Positions 7,724 through 15,829 of a stretch of 25,881 nucleotides of DNA are shown piece after piece. Origin of the DNA: Stenotrophomonas sp. UBA2302 (GTDB lineage Bacteria > Pseudomonadota > Gammaproteobacteria > Xanthomonadales > Xanthomonadaceae); assembly GCA_002345545.1 (NCBI GenBank), contig DDVW01000045.1, positions 1-25,881 of the forward strand, in the 5' to 3' direction. The notes below the pieces were generated by a model. It was not told the origin of the DNA and did not search any database. It saw only the letters and a list, made by a program, of their open reading frames with translations. The translations under genes and the position numbers were made by a program. How positions within the stretch are numbered: position 1 is the first letter of the stretch; every line of letters starts with the position of its first letter.

Positions 7724-8662
7724 ATGCGCATCCTGATCCTCGGCGCCGGTGGTACCGGTGGTTACTTCGGCGGACGGCTGGCCCAGGCCGGCATCGATGT
7801 CACCTTCCTGGTGCGTGCCAACCGCGCCGCGCAGCTGCAGCGCGATGGGCTGGTGATCCGCAGCCCGCTGGGCGATGCGGCGTTGCCGGTCGCGCACGTC
7901 ACGGCCGAGGCGTTGCCGGCGCTGGCGCGGGAGCGGCCGTTCGACCTGGTGATCCTCAGCTGCAAGGCCTACGACCTGGACAGCTCGATCGACGCGATCG
8001 CGCCGGCAGTGGGCACCCGCACCACGGTGCTGCCGATCCTCAACGGCCTGCGCCACTACACCGTGCTGGACGCCCGCTTCGGCCGTGAGCGGGTGTTGGG
8101 CGGGCTGTGCTTCATCAGCGCGACCAAGGCCGATGACGGCGCGGTGCTGCATCTGGACAAACCGGCGAAGCTGACCTTCGGCGAACGCGACGGCGGCGTC
8201 ATCAGCCCGCGCGTGGCCGCGTTGGCCAAGGCCTGCGAGCAGGCCGGCATCGACCATGCCGCCTCGACCGGTATCGCCCAGGAACAGTGGATCAAGTACA
8301 GCTTCCTGACGGCGCTGGCGGCCGGTACCTGCCTGATGCGTGCCGATGTGGGCCACATCGTTGCCAGCGATCACGGCAACGCGTTCATGCAGGCGCTGTA
8401 TGCCGAATGCCTGGCCGTGGCCGCGCAGGCCGGCCAGCCGATCCCGGCCAAGGCGCAGGACATCGCACTCGCAGCGCTGACCAAGGCGGGTTCGACGATC
8501 AAGGCCTCGATGCTGCGTGATCTGGAAGCCGGGCAACGCGTGGAAGCGGCGCATATCGTCGGCGACATGCTCGAACGCGCGCGCCGGGCCGGCCATGCCG
8601 CACCGTTGCTGCAGGCGGCGTACTGCCACCTGCAGGCCTACGAGGCGCAGCGCGCGGGCTAA
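7724..8662 (+). CDS. panE: 2-dehydropantoate 2-reductase (ketopantoate reductase)
   Basis: The 312-residue enzyme reduces ketopantoate to pantoate with NADPH in pantothenate (coenzyme A) synthesis. The N-terminal dinucleotide motif is GAGGTGGYFGG (7-17). Expected catalytic positions are present: Asn107 in LNGLRH, Lys191 in EQWIKYSFLTALA, and the KASMLRDLEAGQRVE segment with Asp266 and Glu274. Length is normal. PanE-family paralogues of other specificity exist, so the substrate is inferred. The gene follows the yadGH terminator; a TATTAT at 7683-7688 could be its -10 box, without a clear -35. The ribosome site is weak. Confidence 0.88.
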   Translation: MRILILGAGGTGGYFGGRLAQAGIDVTFLVRANRAAQLQRDGLVIRSPLGDAALPVAHVTAEALPALARERPFDLVILSCKAYDLDSSIDAIAPAVGTRTTVLPILNGLRHYTVLDARFGRERVLGGLCFISATKADDGAVLHLDKPAKLTFGERDGGVISPRVAALAKACEQAGIDHAASTGIAQEQWIKYSFLTALAAGTCLMRADVGHIVASDHGNAFMQALYAECLAVAAQAGQPIPAKAQDIALAALTKAGSTIKASMLRDLEAGQRVEAAHIVGDMLERARRAGHAAPLLQAAYCHLQAYEAQRAG

Positions 8663-8802
8663 TCGAGCGGAGTCAACCTGCCGCGCACGTACCGGAAGCG
8701 GATACGCCCGTCGCGCACTGGGCGCCGATACAACGGCCCTGATCCGGGCCCGCCATGCGGGCTCCGCTACACTCGCCATCCCACAGTGAGGAGTATGGAT
8801 AC

Positions 8803-9504
8803 ATGAGGAAGAACTGGACCTTGATGGCGCTTGCCATGACCGCGACCCTGCTGGCCGGCTGCAGCAAGCAGGAAGACGCTGCCAGCGCGACGCCGGAACC
8901 GGCCGCATCAGCAGCGCCGGTGGCGACCAGCGAAAGTGACGCCACTGCCGGACCCGAGGCAGCTCCCGCCGCGGAGGCGGCTGCCGCCACAGTGGCCGAC
9001 TTCGACATCACTTCACTTCCCGTCAGCGCCACGGAGTTGCCGGACTGGCCGTATGTCGCACTGCCGGCAGGCTACGAGTTTGACGATGCCGACGACCTCG
9101 GCAAGCGCAGCAAGGACCTGGCACGCGTCCCGGTGTGGACCGGCAGCCAGTTGCTGTGGGTGGAAGGCAAGGTGTTCAGCGACAACATCGACAACAGTGA
9201 CGGCAAGACCTACTCCAAGTTCGAAGTCCGCAAGAACATCCAGCAGGCAGTTGAAGCGCTGGGCGGCGTGCGCTTGGGCGAGCGCAGCTTCGACAACGCC
9301 GTCTACAAGGCGAATGAGAAGGCGGTGGACGATTTCCGCAAGGAGTTCAGTCGCATCCGGGATGCCTACTGGTACGACAGCGATGCCGATACCTACGTCA
9401 TCCACCGCGCCGACAAAGCCATCTGGGTGGTGTTCCAGAGTGGCAACAACCAGGGCGCGTTGATGGTGGCCGAAGGCCCGCTGCCGGAAGCGCCCACGAA
9501 GTAA
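8803..9504 (+). CDS. Lipoprotein of unknown function
   Basis: The 233-residue protein begins MRKNWTLMALAMTATLLAGC, a lipoprotein signal with lipobox LAGC, so Cys20 should be lipidated. A linker rich in Ala, Pro and Glu (about 22-63) precedes a folded region that begins FDITSLPVSATELPDWPYV. That region contains VPVWTGSQLLWVEGKVFSD, a segment with EVRKNIQQAVEALGG, and a C-terminal WVVFQSGNNQGALMVAE. This arrangement recalls the N-terminal domain of some OmpA-family lipoproteins, but no OmpA domain follows. I cannot assign a function. The start at 8803 is set by TGAGGAG (8787-8793) nine bases upstream; a TACACT at 8768-8773 could be the -10 box. A terminator follows. Confidence 0.85.
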   Translation: MRKNWTLMALAMTATLLAGCSKQEDAASATPEPAASAAPVATSESDATAGPEAAPAAEAAAATVADFDITSLPVSATELPDWPYVALPAGYEFDDADDLGKRSKDLARVPVWTGSQLLWVEGKVFSDNIDNSDGKTYSKFEVRKNIQQAVEALGGVRLGERSFDNAVYKANEKAVDDFRKEFSRIRDAYWYDSDADTYVIHRADKAIWVVFQSGNNQGALMVAEGPLPEAPTK

Positions 9505-9530
9505 ACGCCACCGCAGGTACGAAAAGCAGG

Positions 9531-9554
9531 AGCGCCCGGCCTTGGCCGGGCGCT
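9531..9554. terminator. Hairpin between convergent lipoprotein and tatD genes
   Basis: AGCGCCCGGCC pairs with GGCCGGGCGCT (11 pairs, very short loop), followed on the plus strand by TCGTTT. It probably ends the lipoprotein transcript; the minus-strand side has a weak TTTTC tract. Confidence 0.7.
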
Positions 9555-9567
9555 TCGTTTCAAGCGC

Positions 9568-10380
9568 TCAGACCGGTGGAAGGCGGAAGAACGCGCGCGC
9601 GGCCGCGGTGGCGTTGGCGGCGGTCACGTCCACCGTTTCGCCACGGTCACGCGCCAGTTCCTCGACGATGTGCGACAGGAACGCCGGCTCGTTGCGGCGG
9701 TCCTTGGGCATCGGCTTGAGCGTGCGTGGCAGCAGGTACGGCGAATCGGTCTCGATCATCAGCCGGTTGGCCGGGATGTGCTTGACCAGCTCGCGCAGGT
9801 GCTCGCCGCGGCGCTCGTCGCACAGCCAGCCGGTGATGCCGATGTACCAGTCACGGTCCAGGTAGTCGAACAGTTCGCGCCGCTCGGCGGTGAAGCAGTG
9901 CACCACCGCCGCGCCGATCCGGCCATCGAAGTCCTTCATCATCGCGATGAAATCATCGTGTGCATCGCGCTGGTGCAGGAACAGCGGCTTGCGCTCGCCG
10001 TCACTGGCGCGCACGTCGCTGGCGATCTGCAGCTGGCGCTCGAACGCCTTGCGCTGCGCCGGGCGCGGCGAGAAGTCGCGGTTGTAGTCCAGCCCGCACT
10101 CGCCCACCGCCACCACTTCCGGATGCGCGTGCAGCGCGCGGATTTCCGCATCGCACTCGTCGGTGTACTCGACCGCGTGATGCGGATGCACGCCGGCTGT
10201 GGCGTACAGGAAACCGGGATGGCGGCGCGCCAGTTCCAGCGCCAGCGGCGAGTGTTCACGGCTGGCACCGGTCACCACCATCTGCACCACGCCGGCCGCG
10301 CGGGCGCGCTCCAGCACCGCGTCCAGATCGCGGTCAAAGGATTCGTGGGTGAGGTTGACGCCGATGTCGATCAGTTGCAT
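9568..10380 (-). CDS. tatD: TatD family metal-dependent DNase
   Basis: The 270-residue protein is a TIM-barrel metallohydrolase. It matches E. coli TatD closely: start MQLIDIGVNLTH, then AGVHPH, GECGLDYNRDFS with Glu94, LHQRDAHDDF with His136, VVHCFTAE with His161, GITGWLCDERRG and IETDSPYLLPR with Asp212. TatD is a 3'-5' exonuclease linked to DNA repair and clearance of oxidised nucleic acid. The family start MQLIDIG at 10380 was preferred over upstream in-frame codons. It is divergent from hrpB, with 77 bases between the chosen starts. Confidence 0.93.
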   Translation of the reverse strand: MQLIDIGVNLTHESFDRDLDAVLERARAAGVVQMVVTGASREHSPLALELARRHPGFLYATAGVHPHHAVEYTDECDAEIRALHAHPEVVAVGECGLDYNRDFSPRPAQRKAFERQLQIASDVRASDGERKPLFLHQRDAHDDFIAMMKDFDGRIGAAVVHCFTAERRELFDYLDRDWYIGITGWLCDERRGEHLRELVKHIPANRLMIETDSPYLLPRTLKPMPKDRRNEPAFLSHIVEELARDRGETVDVTAANATAAARAFFRLPPV

Positions 10381-10390
10381 GGACGGTAAC

Positions 10391-10398
10391 GGGGAGGA
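10391..10398 (+). promoter_or_regulatory. Strong Shine-Dalgarno sequence before an alternative hrpB start
   Basis: GGGGAGGA lies 2 bases before ATG 10401, which is in frame with hrpB and would add 19 residues (MRKARIVGRRAGANLYPCA). The homologous start at 10458 has no visible ribosome site. The spacing is shorter than ideal, so the choice stays open. Confidence 0.35.
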
Positions 10399-10415
10399 CG
10401 ATGCGGAAAGCGCGC

Positions 10416-10421
10416 ATTGTA
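10416..10421 (-). promoter_or_regulatory. Possible -10 box (TACAAT) of tatD
   Basis: On the minus strand TACAAT lies 35 bases before the tatD ATG. No good -35 is seen 16-18 bases upstream, so the support is limited to the -10 match and the position. Confidence 0.3.
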
Positions 10422-10457
10422 GGCCGTCGCGCCGGAGCGAACCTTTATCCTTGCGCG

Positions 10458-12962
10458 ATGGCACGTTCCGACTTCCCCATTTCCCCGCTGCTGCCGGCCA
10501 TCACCGCCAGTCTGGCCACGCATCCCCGGCTGGTGCTAGAAGCCCCGCCCGGGGCCGGCAAGACCACCCAGGTGCCACTGGCACTGCTGGAGGCACCGTG
10601 GCGGGAAGGACGCCGGATCATCATGCTCGAACCGCGCCGCGTGGCCGCCCGCAGCGCCGCCACCTTCATGGCGCGACAGCTCGGCGAGCCGGTCGGCGAG
10701 ACCGTGGGTTACCGCATCCGCTTCGAGAACAAGGTCAGCGCGCGTACCCGTATCGAGGTGGTCACCGAAGGGATCCTGACCCGCATGCTGCAGGACGACC
10801 CGCTGCTGGAGGACGTGGCGGCACTGTTGTTCGACGAATTCCACGAACGCCACCTGGCCGCCGACCTCGGCCTGGCGCTGGCACTGGATGTGCAGTCGCA
10901 GCTGCGCGAGGACCTGCGCATCGTGGTGATGTCGGCCACGCTCGATGGCCAGCGGCTGGCGGATTTCCTCGATGCACCGCGGCTGTCCAGCGAAGGTCGC
11001 AGCTTCCCGGTGGACGTCGGCCACTTCCCGGCCCGGCGTGACGAGGCAGTGGAAGCACAGACGCGGCGCGCGGTCGAACAGGTGCTGGCCACGCGTCCGG
11101 GCGACGTGCTGGTATTCCTGCCCGGCCAGCGCGAGATCGGTCGCGTGCTGGCCGCGCTGGAACCGGAGTTGCCCGCCGATACCGACGCACTGCCGCTGCA
11201 TGGCGAGCTGGCCATCGAGCAGCAGTCGCGCGTGCTGCAGCCCGACCCGGACGGTCGCCGTCGCGTGGTGCTGGCCACCAACGTCGCCGAATCCTCGGTG
11301 ACCCTGCCGGGCGTACGCGTGGTCATCGACGCCGGGCTGGCGCGCGAGCCGCGCTACGACCCCAACAGCGGTTTCTCGCGGCTGGATGCGGTGACGATCT
11401 CGCAGGCCTCGGCCGACCAGCGTGCCGGCCGTGCCGGACGCGTGGCCGCAGGCTGGGCGTATCGGCTGTGGCCGCAATCACAGCGGCTGGAGCCGCAACG
11501 GCGGCCGGAGATCGCCCAGGTCGAACTGGCCGCGCTGGCGCTGGAACTGGCCGCATGGGGCAGCGATAACCTGCGGTTCGTCGATCCACCACCGGCCGGT
11601 GCGTTGGCCGCCGCACGCGAACTGCTGCAACGGCTGGGCGCACTGGACAGCGGCAACACCCTCACCGCACCCGGCAGGCGCATGCTCGGGCTGGGCACCC
11701 ACCCGCGCATGGCGGCGATGCTGCTGGCAGCGCGTAATCCGCGTGAACAGGCGCTGGCAGCCGACCTTGCCGCGCTGCTGGAAGCACGTGATCCACTCCG
11801 CCAGGGCGGCGATGCGCTGGCGGCCCGCTGGCGCGCCCTGGCCGCGTTCCGCAACGGCCGCACACCGCAGGATGCCAGCCGCGGTGCATTGGCGGCCATC
11901 GATGCGGCGGCAAAACAATGGCGCCGACGCCTGCGTTGTGAGGCCACGCCACCGGCCGACATCGAAGCGCATGAACTCGGCGATCTGCTCGCCCACGCCT
12001 TCCCCGACCGCATCGCCGTGCAGCATCCGGCCGATCCGCAGCGCTACCAGCTGGCCAATGGTCGCAGCGCGCGCCAGTTCGACCACAGCGACCTACGTGG
12101 CGAGCCGTGGCTGGTGATCAGCGAGCTGCGCGGCGAGGCCCGCGACGCGTTGATCCTGCGTGCGGCGCCGGTGGACGAAGGACGCCTGCGCACCGACTTC
12201 CCGCAGCGTTTCCACCAGCACGACGTGGTGCGCTGGAACGACACACGGCGGGCGCTGGAGGCACGCCGCGAATCCGGCTTCGACCGCATCGTGCTGGACA
12301 GCCGTCCGGCCGGGAAAGTCGATCCGGCGCAGGCCGCGCGCGCGCTCACCGACGCGGTGCGCGAGCTGGGACTGGAGTCACTGCCGTGGACCGGCAACCT
12401 GCGGCAATGGCGCCATCGCGTGCAGGGCCTGCACCACTGGATGCCGGAACTGGCACTGCCCGACCTGTCCGATGCGACGCTGCTGGCCACGCTGGACGAC
12501 TGGCTGCTGCCGGCCTTCGCCGGCAAGACCCGGCTGGATGCCCTGGGCGAACAGGAGCTGGGTGAAGCGCTCAGGTCCGCCATCGACTGGAGCACCCGCC
12601 AGCTGATCGACCGGCATGCGCCGGTGCGCATCAGCGTGCCTTCCGGCATGGAACGCGCCATCGACTATGCGATCGATGACGATGGCATCAGCCCGCGCCC
12701 GCCGGTGCTGGCGGTGAAACTGCAGGAGCTGTTCGGCCTGGCCGATACCCCGCGCATCGCCGATGGCCGCGTGCCCGTGCTACTGCACCTGCTTTCCCCG
12801 GGCGGCAAGCCGCTGCAGGTCACCGCCGACCTGCGCAACTTCTGGCAGAACACCTATGCCGAGGTGAAGAAGGAAATGAAGGGGCGGTATCCGAAGCATC
12901 CGTGGCCTGATGATCCCTGGAGCGCAACCGCAACCCATCGCGCAAAACCTCGTGGGACGTGA
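10458..12962 (+). CDS. hrpB: ATP-dependent helicase HrpB (DEAH/RHA family)
   Basis: The 834-residue protein has the helicase motifs in order: Walker A APPGAGKTT (29-37), DEFH (126-129, the DEAH box variant), SAT (159-161), TNVAESSVTLPGV, and QASADQRAGRAGRV as motif VI. A long HrpB-specific C-terminal domain follows, ending MKGRYPKHPWPDDP, as in E. coli HrpB (809 residues). The function of HrpB is poorly known; related helicases act on RNA. ATG 10458 fits the family start, but ATG 10401 has a better ribosome site. The last 18 residues (PDDPWSATATHRAKPRGT) and stop lie in the first of three tandem repeats, each of which encodes this same tail. Confidence 0.93.
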   Translation: MARSDFPISPLLPAITASLATHPRLVLEAPPGAGKTTQVPLALLEAPWREGRRIIMLEPRRVAARSAATFMARQLGEPVGETVGYRIRFENKVSARTRIEVVTEGILTRMLQDDPLLEDVAALLFDEFHERHLAADLGLALALDVQSQLREDLRIVVMSATLDGQRLADFLDAPRLSSEGRSFPVDVGHFPARRDEAVEAQTRRAVEQVLATRPGDVLVFLPGQREIGRVLAALEPELPADTDALPLHGELAIEQQSRVLQPDPDGRRRVVLATNVAESSVTLPGVRVVIDAGLAREPRYDPNSGFSRLDAVTISQASADQRAGRAGRVAAGWAYRLWPQSQRLEPQRRPEIAQVELAALALELAAWGSDNLRFVDPPPAGALAAARELLQRLGALDSGNTLTAPGRRMLGLGTHPRMAAMLLAARNPREQALAADLAALLEARDPLRQGGDALAARWRALAAFRNGRTPQDASRGALAAIDAAAKQWRRRLRCEATPPADIEAHELGDLLAHAFPDRIAVQHPADPQRYQLANGRSARQFDHSDLRGEPWLVISELRGEARDALILRAAPVDEGRLRTDFPQRFHQHDVVRWNDTRRALEARRESGFDRIVLDSRPAGKVDPAQAARALTDAVRELGLESLPWTGNLRQWRHRVQGLHHWMPELALPDLSDATLLATLDDWLLPAFAGKTRLDALGEQELGEALRSAIDWSTRQLIDRHAPVRISVPSGMERAIDYAIDDDGISPRPPVLAVKLQELFGLADTPRIADGRVPVLLHLLSPGGKPLQVTADLRNFWQNTYAEVKKEMKGRYPKHPWPDDPWSATATHRAKPRGT

Positions 12963-13290
12963 AAGAAATGGACCCGTGGCGACGGTGAGACAGCACCGGA
13001 CTGCAACTTCATGCGTGGCGCGGCCCGACGACCCGTGGAGCGCAACCGCAACCCATGGCGCAAAACCACGTGGGACGTGAAAGAAATGGGCCCGTGGCGA
13101 CGGTGAGACAGCAACCGGACTGCAACTTCATGCGTGGCGCGGCCCGACGACCCGTGGACAGCAACTGCCACGCACCGCGCAAAACCTCGCGGGACGTGAA
13201 AGAAGTGGACCCGTGGCGACGGTGACAGAAGGCTGCACTACGGCTGCATGCGTGGCGCGGCCCGATGTCCCCGGCACACAACGGCCAACC
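12904..13290 (+). repeat. Tandem 118-119 bp repeats carrying the hrpB C-terminal tail
   Basis: Three units are seen at 12904-13021, 13022-13140 and 13141-13258, followed by a degenerate start of a fourth (13259 to about 13290). Each unit starts GGCC(T/C)GA and reads PDDPW(S/T)ATATH(R/G)AKPRGT then TGA in one frame, then about 60 bases of 3' flank ending CGTGGCGCGG. Units 1 and 2 are nearly identical in the flank; unit 3 diverges in the middle of the flank. Only unit 1 is joined to hrpB. From 12963 to 13360 there is no other gene: the rest is the leader of the next gene. The repeats lack the short direct-repeat and spacer form of CRISPR. Confidence 0.9.
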
Positions 13291-13360
13291 GCCGGCGCTC
13301 ACTTTTCTTCACCCGTACCTGCTTTACTGTCCAGCTTCCGCCCACAGTCGAGGACACCCC

Positions 13361-13714
13361 ATGAGCAAATTCAGCGATCTCACCGGTCCAGCCCTGGAAC
13401 GCGCGTTGGAACTGGTCAGCCACGCCGGCGACAACCTCAAGAGCGGTGGCTCCAATGCCGCCGAATGGCTCAAGGCCGGTGCCGCCATCGGCGCGATGAA
13501 GACCGGTGGCAAGGCCGTCAGCCGCGTCGCCCGCCGCAACCCCACCGCGACCATCGCCGTGGCGGCGGTCGGGCTGGGGCTGCTGGGCTATGCCGTCTAT
13601 CGCAAGAACAAGCGTGACAACGCCGCCATCGAGGCCCGTTCCCGCGAAATCACCCGCCGCCGCCATCCGGCCAGCGTGGTCGAGGAAACCAGCGACATCG
13701 GCAGCGATGCCTGA
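13361..13714 (+). CDS. Small membrane-associated protein of unknown function
   Basis: This 117-residue protein starts MSKFSDLTGPALERALELVS. It has one likely membrane segment at about residues 64-82 (TATIAVAAVGLGLLGYAVY), then a charged tail (RKNKRDNAAIEARSREITRR) and an acidic end. The part before the membrane segment is rich in Gly and Ala with basic residues (KTGGKAVSRVARRNP). This looks like the ElaB/YgaM or DUF883-like layout of small inner-membrane proteins, but I do not see a decisive motif. The start is supported by GAGGA (13350-13354) six bases upstream. It follows the hrpB repeats directly and may have its own promoter there. Confidence 0.75.
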   Translation: MSKFSDLTGPALERALELVSHAGDNLKSGGSNAAEWLKAGAAIGAMKTGGKAVSRVARRNPTATIAVAAVGLGLLGYAVYRKNKRDNAAIEARSREITRRRHPASVVEETSDIGSDA

Positions 13715-13867
13715 GCATCGCCCCCATCGTGTCCGGCTCGTACGGCCTGCGCTGACCGGCACAACGGATAGCGGGTGCGCGGCCGGCAGCGCATAGCGCG
13801 GTCGGCCGCTGCCCGCCAGCCCCGGCCGGGGCTTGTGGTCGACCGGGGCGCTGCGCATGATCGGCCC
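13715..13867. other. Intergenic region with a perfect 16-bp palindrome
   Basis: No gene is seen. AGCCCCGGCCGGGGCT (13818-13833) is a perfect palindrome without a T-run, 35 bases before the diguanylate cyclase ATG. It could fold in the leader RNA or bind a protein; nothing more can be said. Confidence 0.5.
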
Positions 13868-15787
13868 ATGTCATCCTTCGCTATCGTGCTGGTGCTGCTG
13901 GGCAGCGTATCGACCGTCGCCCCGCGACCGCTGCAGGCGGCGGATACCGGGAGTGGCCGCTATCCGCCGCAGGAACAGGCCATTCTGGAGTTGCTGGACC
14001 GGGTTCCGGCCGCGCGCAACGACGAGCGTCTGGCGGCACTGGACCAGCTGCGTGATGCACCGGCATTCGCTTCGCCACGCGCGCAGGCGCTGCTGACCTG
14101 GCAGCAATGCGTGCTGGCGGCGCATGCCGGTGACGACACCGCCGCGTTCGAGCAGCGGCTGGCACGCCAGCAGCAGAAGGTGCCGGCCGAGGCGGCAATC
14201 CCGGTCTTCATCCGTTTCTGCACGCTGACCCGGGATTTCCGCAACGGCGAGGACCGCAACGCGTTCGAAAGCTGGCGGGATACCTTCGCCGACACCGAAA
14301 CGCTGGAGCTGCCACTGCTGCGCTACGAAGCGGCCACCGCCTACGCCCAGCAGGCGCTGGCGACCGGCATGGTGGACCAGGCGCTGAGCGCCACCGAAGT
14401 GGCGTTGCAGATCGCCCGGCGCAACGAGGACGAACCCTACCAGCGCGACAGCCTGATGAGCCTGGCACTGATCCAGGCCGACATGGGCGAGCACGAGGCG
14501 GCGTTGCGCAACAGTGCCGCCGCGCTGGAACTGGCGGGCGGCGATAAACGGATCGACCTGCTGCTCAACCGCGGCTACATCCTGTTGCGGGCCAAGCAGG
14601 CCGCTCCGGCGATTGCGATCTACGAGCGCGTGCGCCAGCTGGCCCGGCAGCAGGATGCGCCGGAGAACGAGCTGAGCGCGGTGCTGAACCTGATCGATGC
14701 GCACTCGTTGCGCAACGACAGGGAACAGATGCTGCAGCTCAGCGCGCAGGCGCTGGAAATGGCCCGCCGCCTGGACCGTGACTACTACCTGGGCTATGCG
14801 CTGGTGGTGCGTGCCTTCGCCCTGGTCGACAACCAGCGTGGCGCCGAGGCCAGTACGCTGTTCGAGCAGGGCATCGCCCTGAAACAGAAAAATGGCGAGC
14901 ACTCGCACGTGATCACCGATCTGGCGCTGTGGGCGCAACGGCTGGCCACCCATGGCCGCTACGAGGAGGCATACCGCGCGCTGGCGCGCAGCGTGCAGCT
15001 GCAGGCCGAATCCCGCGCCGCCGAGCACCAGCGCAACGCCCAGCAACTGAGCGCGGTGCTGGATGCCGGGCAGAAGGACGTGGCGATCGAGCGCCTGCGC
15101 CGGCAGAACGAAGTGGCGCGGCTGGAGATGGAGAAGCGCCGCCTGGGCACGGCGGCGTGGAGCATCGGGCTGGCCGCGCTTGCCGTGATCGCGCTGCTGC
15201 TGCTGCTGTCCTACCTGCGCCTGCGCCGCGCCAGCCGGCTGCTGGCACGCACCAACGCGCGGCTGGACCACGAGAACGCCCACGACCCTCTGACCCGGCT
15301 GCACAACCGCGCCTATTTCATCCGCAGCTTCGCCGAGCGGATGAACCACAACGACGGCCATCCGGCGATGCTGGCGCTGATCGACCTGGACCACTTCAAG
15401 TCGATCAATGACCGTTTCGGCCACGCGGTCGGCGACCAGGTACTGCGCGAGACCGCACGCCGGCTGGCCGCGGCATTGCGCGAGAGCGACATCATCGCCC
15501 GCTGGGGCGGCGAGGAGTTCGTGGTGCTGGCCCCGCAGCTCGGCCAAGGCCGGCGCGCCGGCGACATCGCCGAGCGCCTGCGCAAGGCGCTGGCCGATAC
15601 GCCATTCACACTGGACAACGGTGAGTACACGGTCACCGCGTCCATCGGCTATGTCGAATTCCACCCGCAGCCGGAAGTGACACTGGACGCCGAGCTGGAA
15701 ACCGCCGACACCTGCCTGTACCGGGCCAAGCATACCGGCCGCAACCGCGTGAACGGCATCGCCCTGGAAACACGCGACCACGGCTGA
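13868..15787 (+). CDS. Membrane diguanylate cyclase with periplasmic TPR-like sensor
   Basis: The 639-residue protein starts with a signal-like segment (MSSFAIVLVLLGSVSTVAPR, cleavage likely after LQAA). A helical periplasmic region of about 400 residues follows, with TPR-like repeats such as ALIQADMGEHEAALRNSAAA and YILLRAKQAAPAIAIYERV. Then come a short coiled coil (IERLRRQNEVARLEMEKRR), one membrane segment near 430-452, and a C-terminal GGDEF domain with DPLTRLHNRAYF and an active GGEEF near 546. RESD five residues before GGEEF is an intact inhibitory I-site (RxxD). It should make cyclic di-GMP and be feedback-inhibited. The ligand is unknown. GTG 13835 is an alternative start. Confidence 0.9.
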   Translation: MSSFAIVLVLLGSVSTVAPRPLQAADTGSGRYPPQEQAILELLDRVPAARNDERLAALDQLRDAPAFASPRAQALLTWQQCVLAAHAGDDTAAFEQRLARQQQKVPAEAAIPVFIRFCTLTRDFRNGEDRNAFESWRDTFADTETLELPLLRYEAATAYAQQALATGMVDQALSATEVALQIARRNEDEPYQRDSLMSLALIQADMGEHEAALRNSAAALELAGGDKRIDLLLNRGYILLRAKQAAPAIAIYERVRQLARQQDAPENELSAVLNLIDAHSLRNDREQMLQLSAQALEMARRLDRDYYLGYALVVRAFALVDNQRGAEASTLFEQGIALKQKNGEHSHVITDLALWAQRLATHGRYEEAYRALARSVQLQAESRAAEHQRNAQQLSAVLDAGQKDVAIERLRRQNEVARLEMEKRRLGTAAWSIGLAALAVIALLLLLSYLRLRRASRLLARTNARLDHENAHDPLTRLHNRAYFIRSFAERMNHNDGHPAMLALIDLDHFKSINDRFGHAVGDQVLRETARRLAAALRESDIIARWGGEEFVVLAPQLGQGRRAGDIAERLRKALADTPFTLDNGEYTVTASIGYVEFHPQPEVTLDAELETADTCLYRAKHTGRNRVNGIALETRDHG

Positions 15788-15829
15788 ACCACGCCAGTCC
15801 CCCTCACAGGCGTGCAGAGGCAAGGCGGC

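Noticed and set aside
8748..8762. GCCCGC-CAT-GCGGGC hairpin after panE as a terminator
   Set aside because: It has only six pairs and no T-run, and lies just before the next gene's likely -10 box. It may be chance in GC-rich DNA.
12904..13290. CRISPR array
   Set aside because: Units are 118-119 bp and similar over most of their length, with no short repeats separated by unique spacers and no cas genes nearby.
12854..13302. Two minus-strand open frames with repeated segments (GRRAAPRMKLQSG) in the hrpB repeats
   Set aside because: They follow from the 118-bp repeat unit itself. They have no ribosome site, and the coding signal (synonymous changes) lies on the plus strand.
13871..15823. A 650-codon open frame antisense to the diguanylate cyclase gene
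   Set aside because: It has the same His/Gln/Arg/Val-rich composition and no domain, whereas the plus strand has a complete GGDEF protein.
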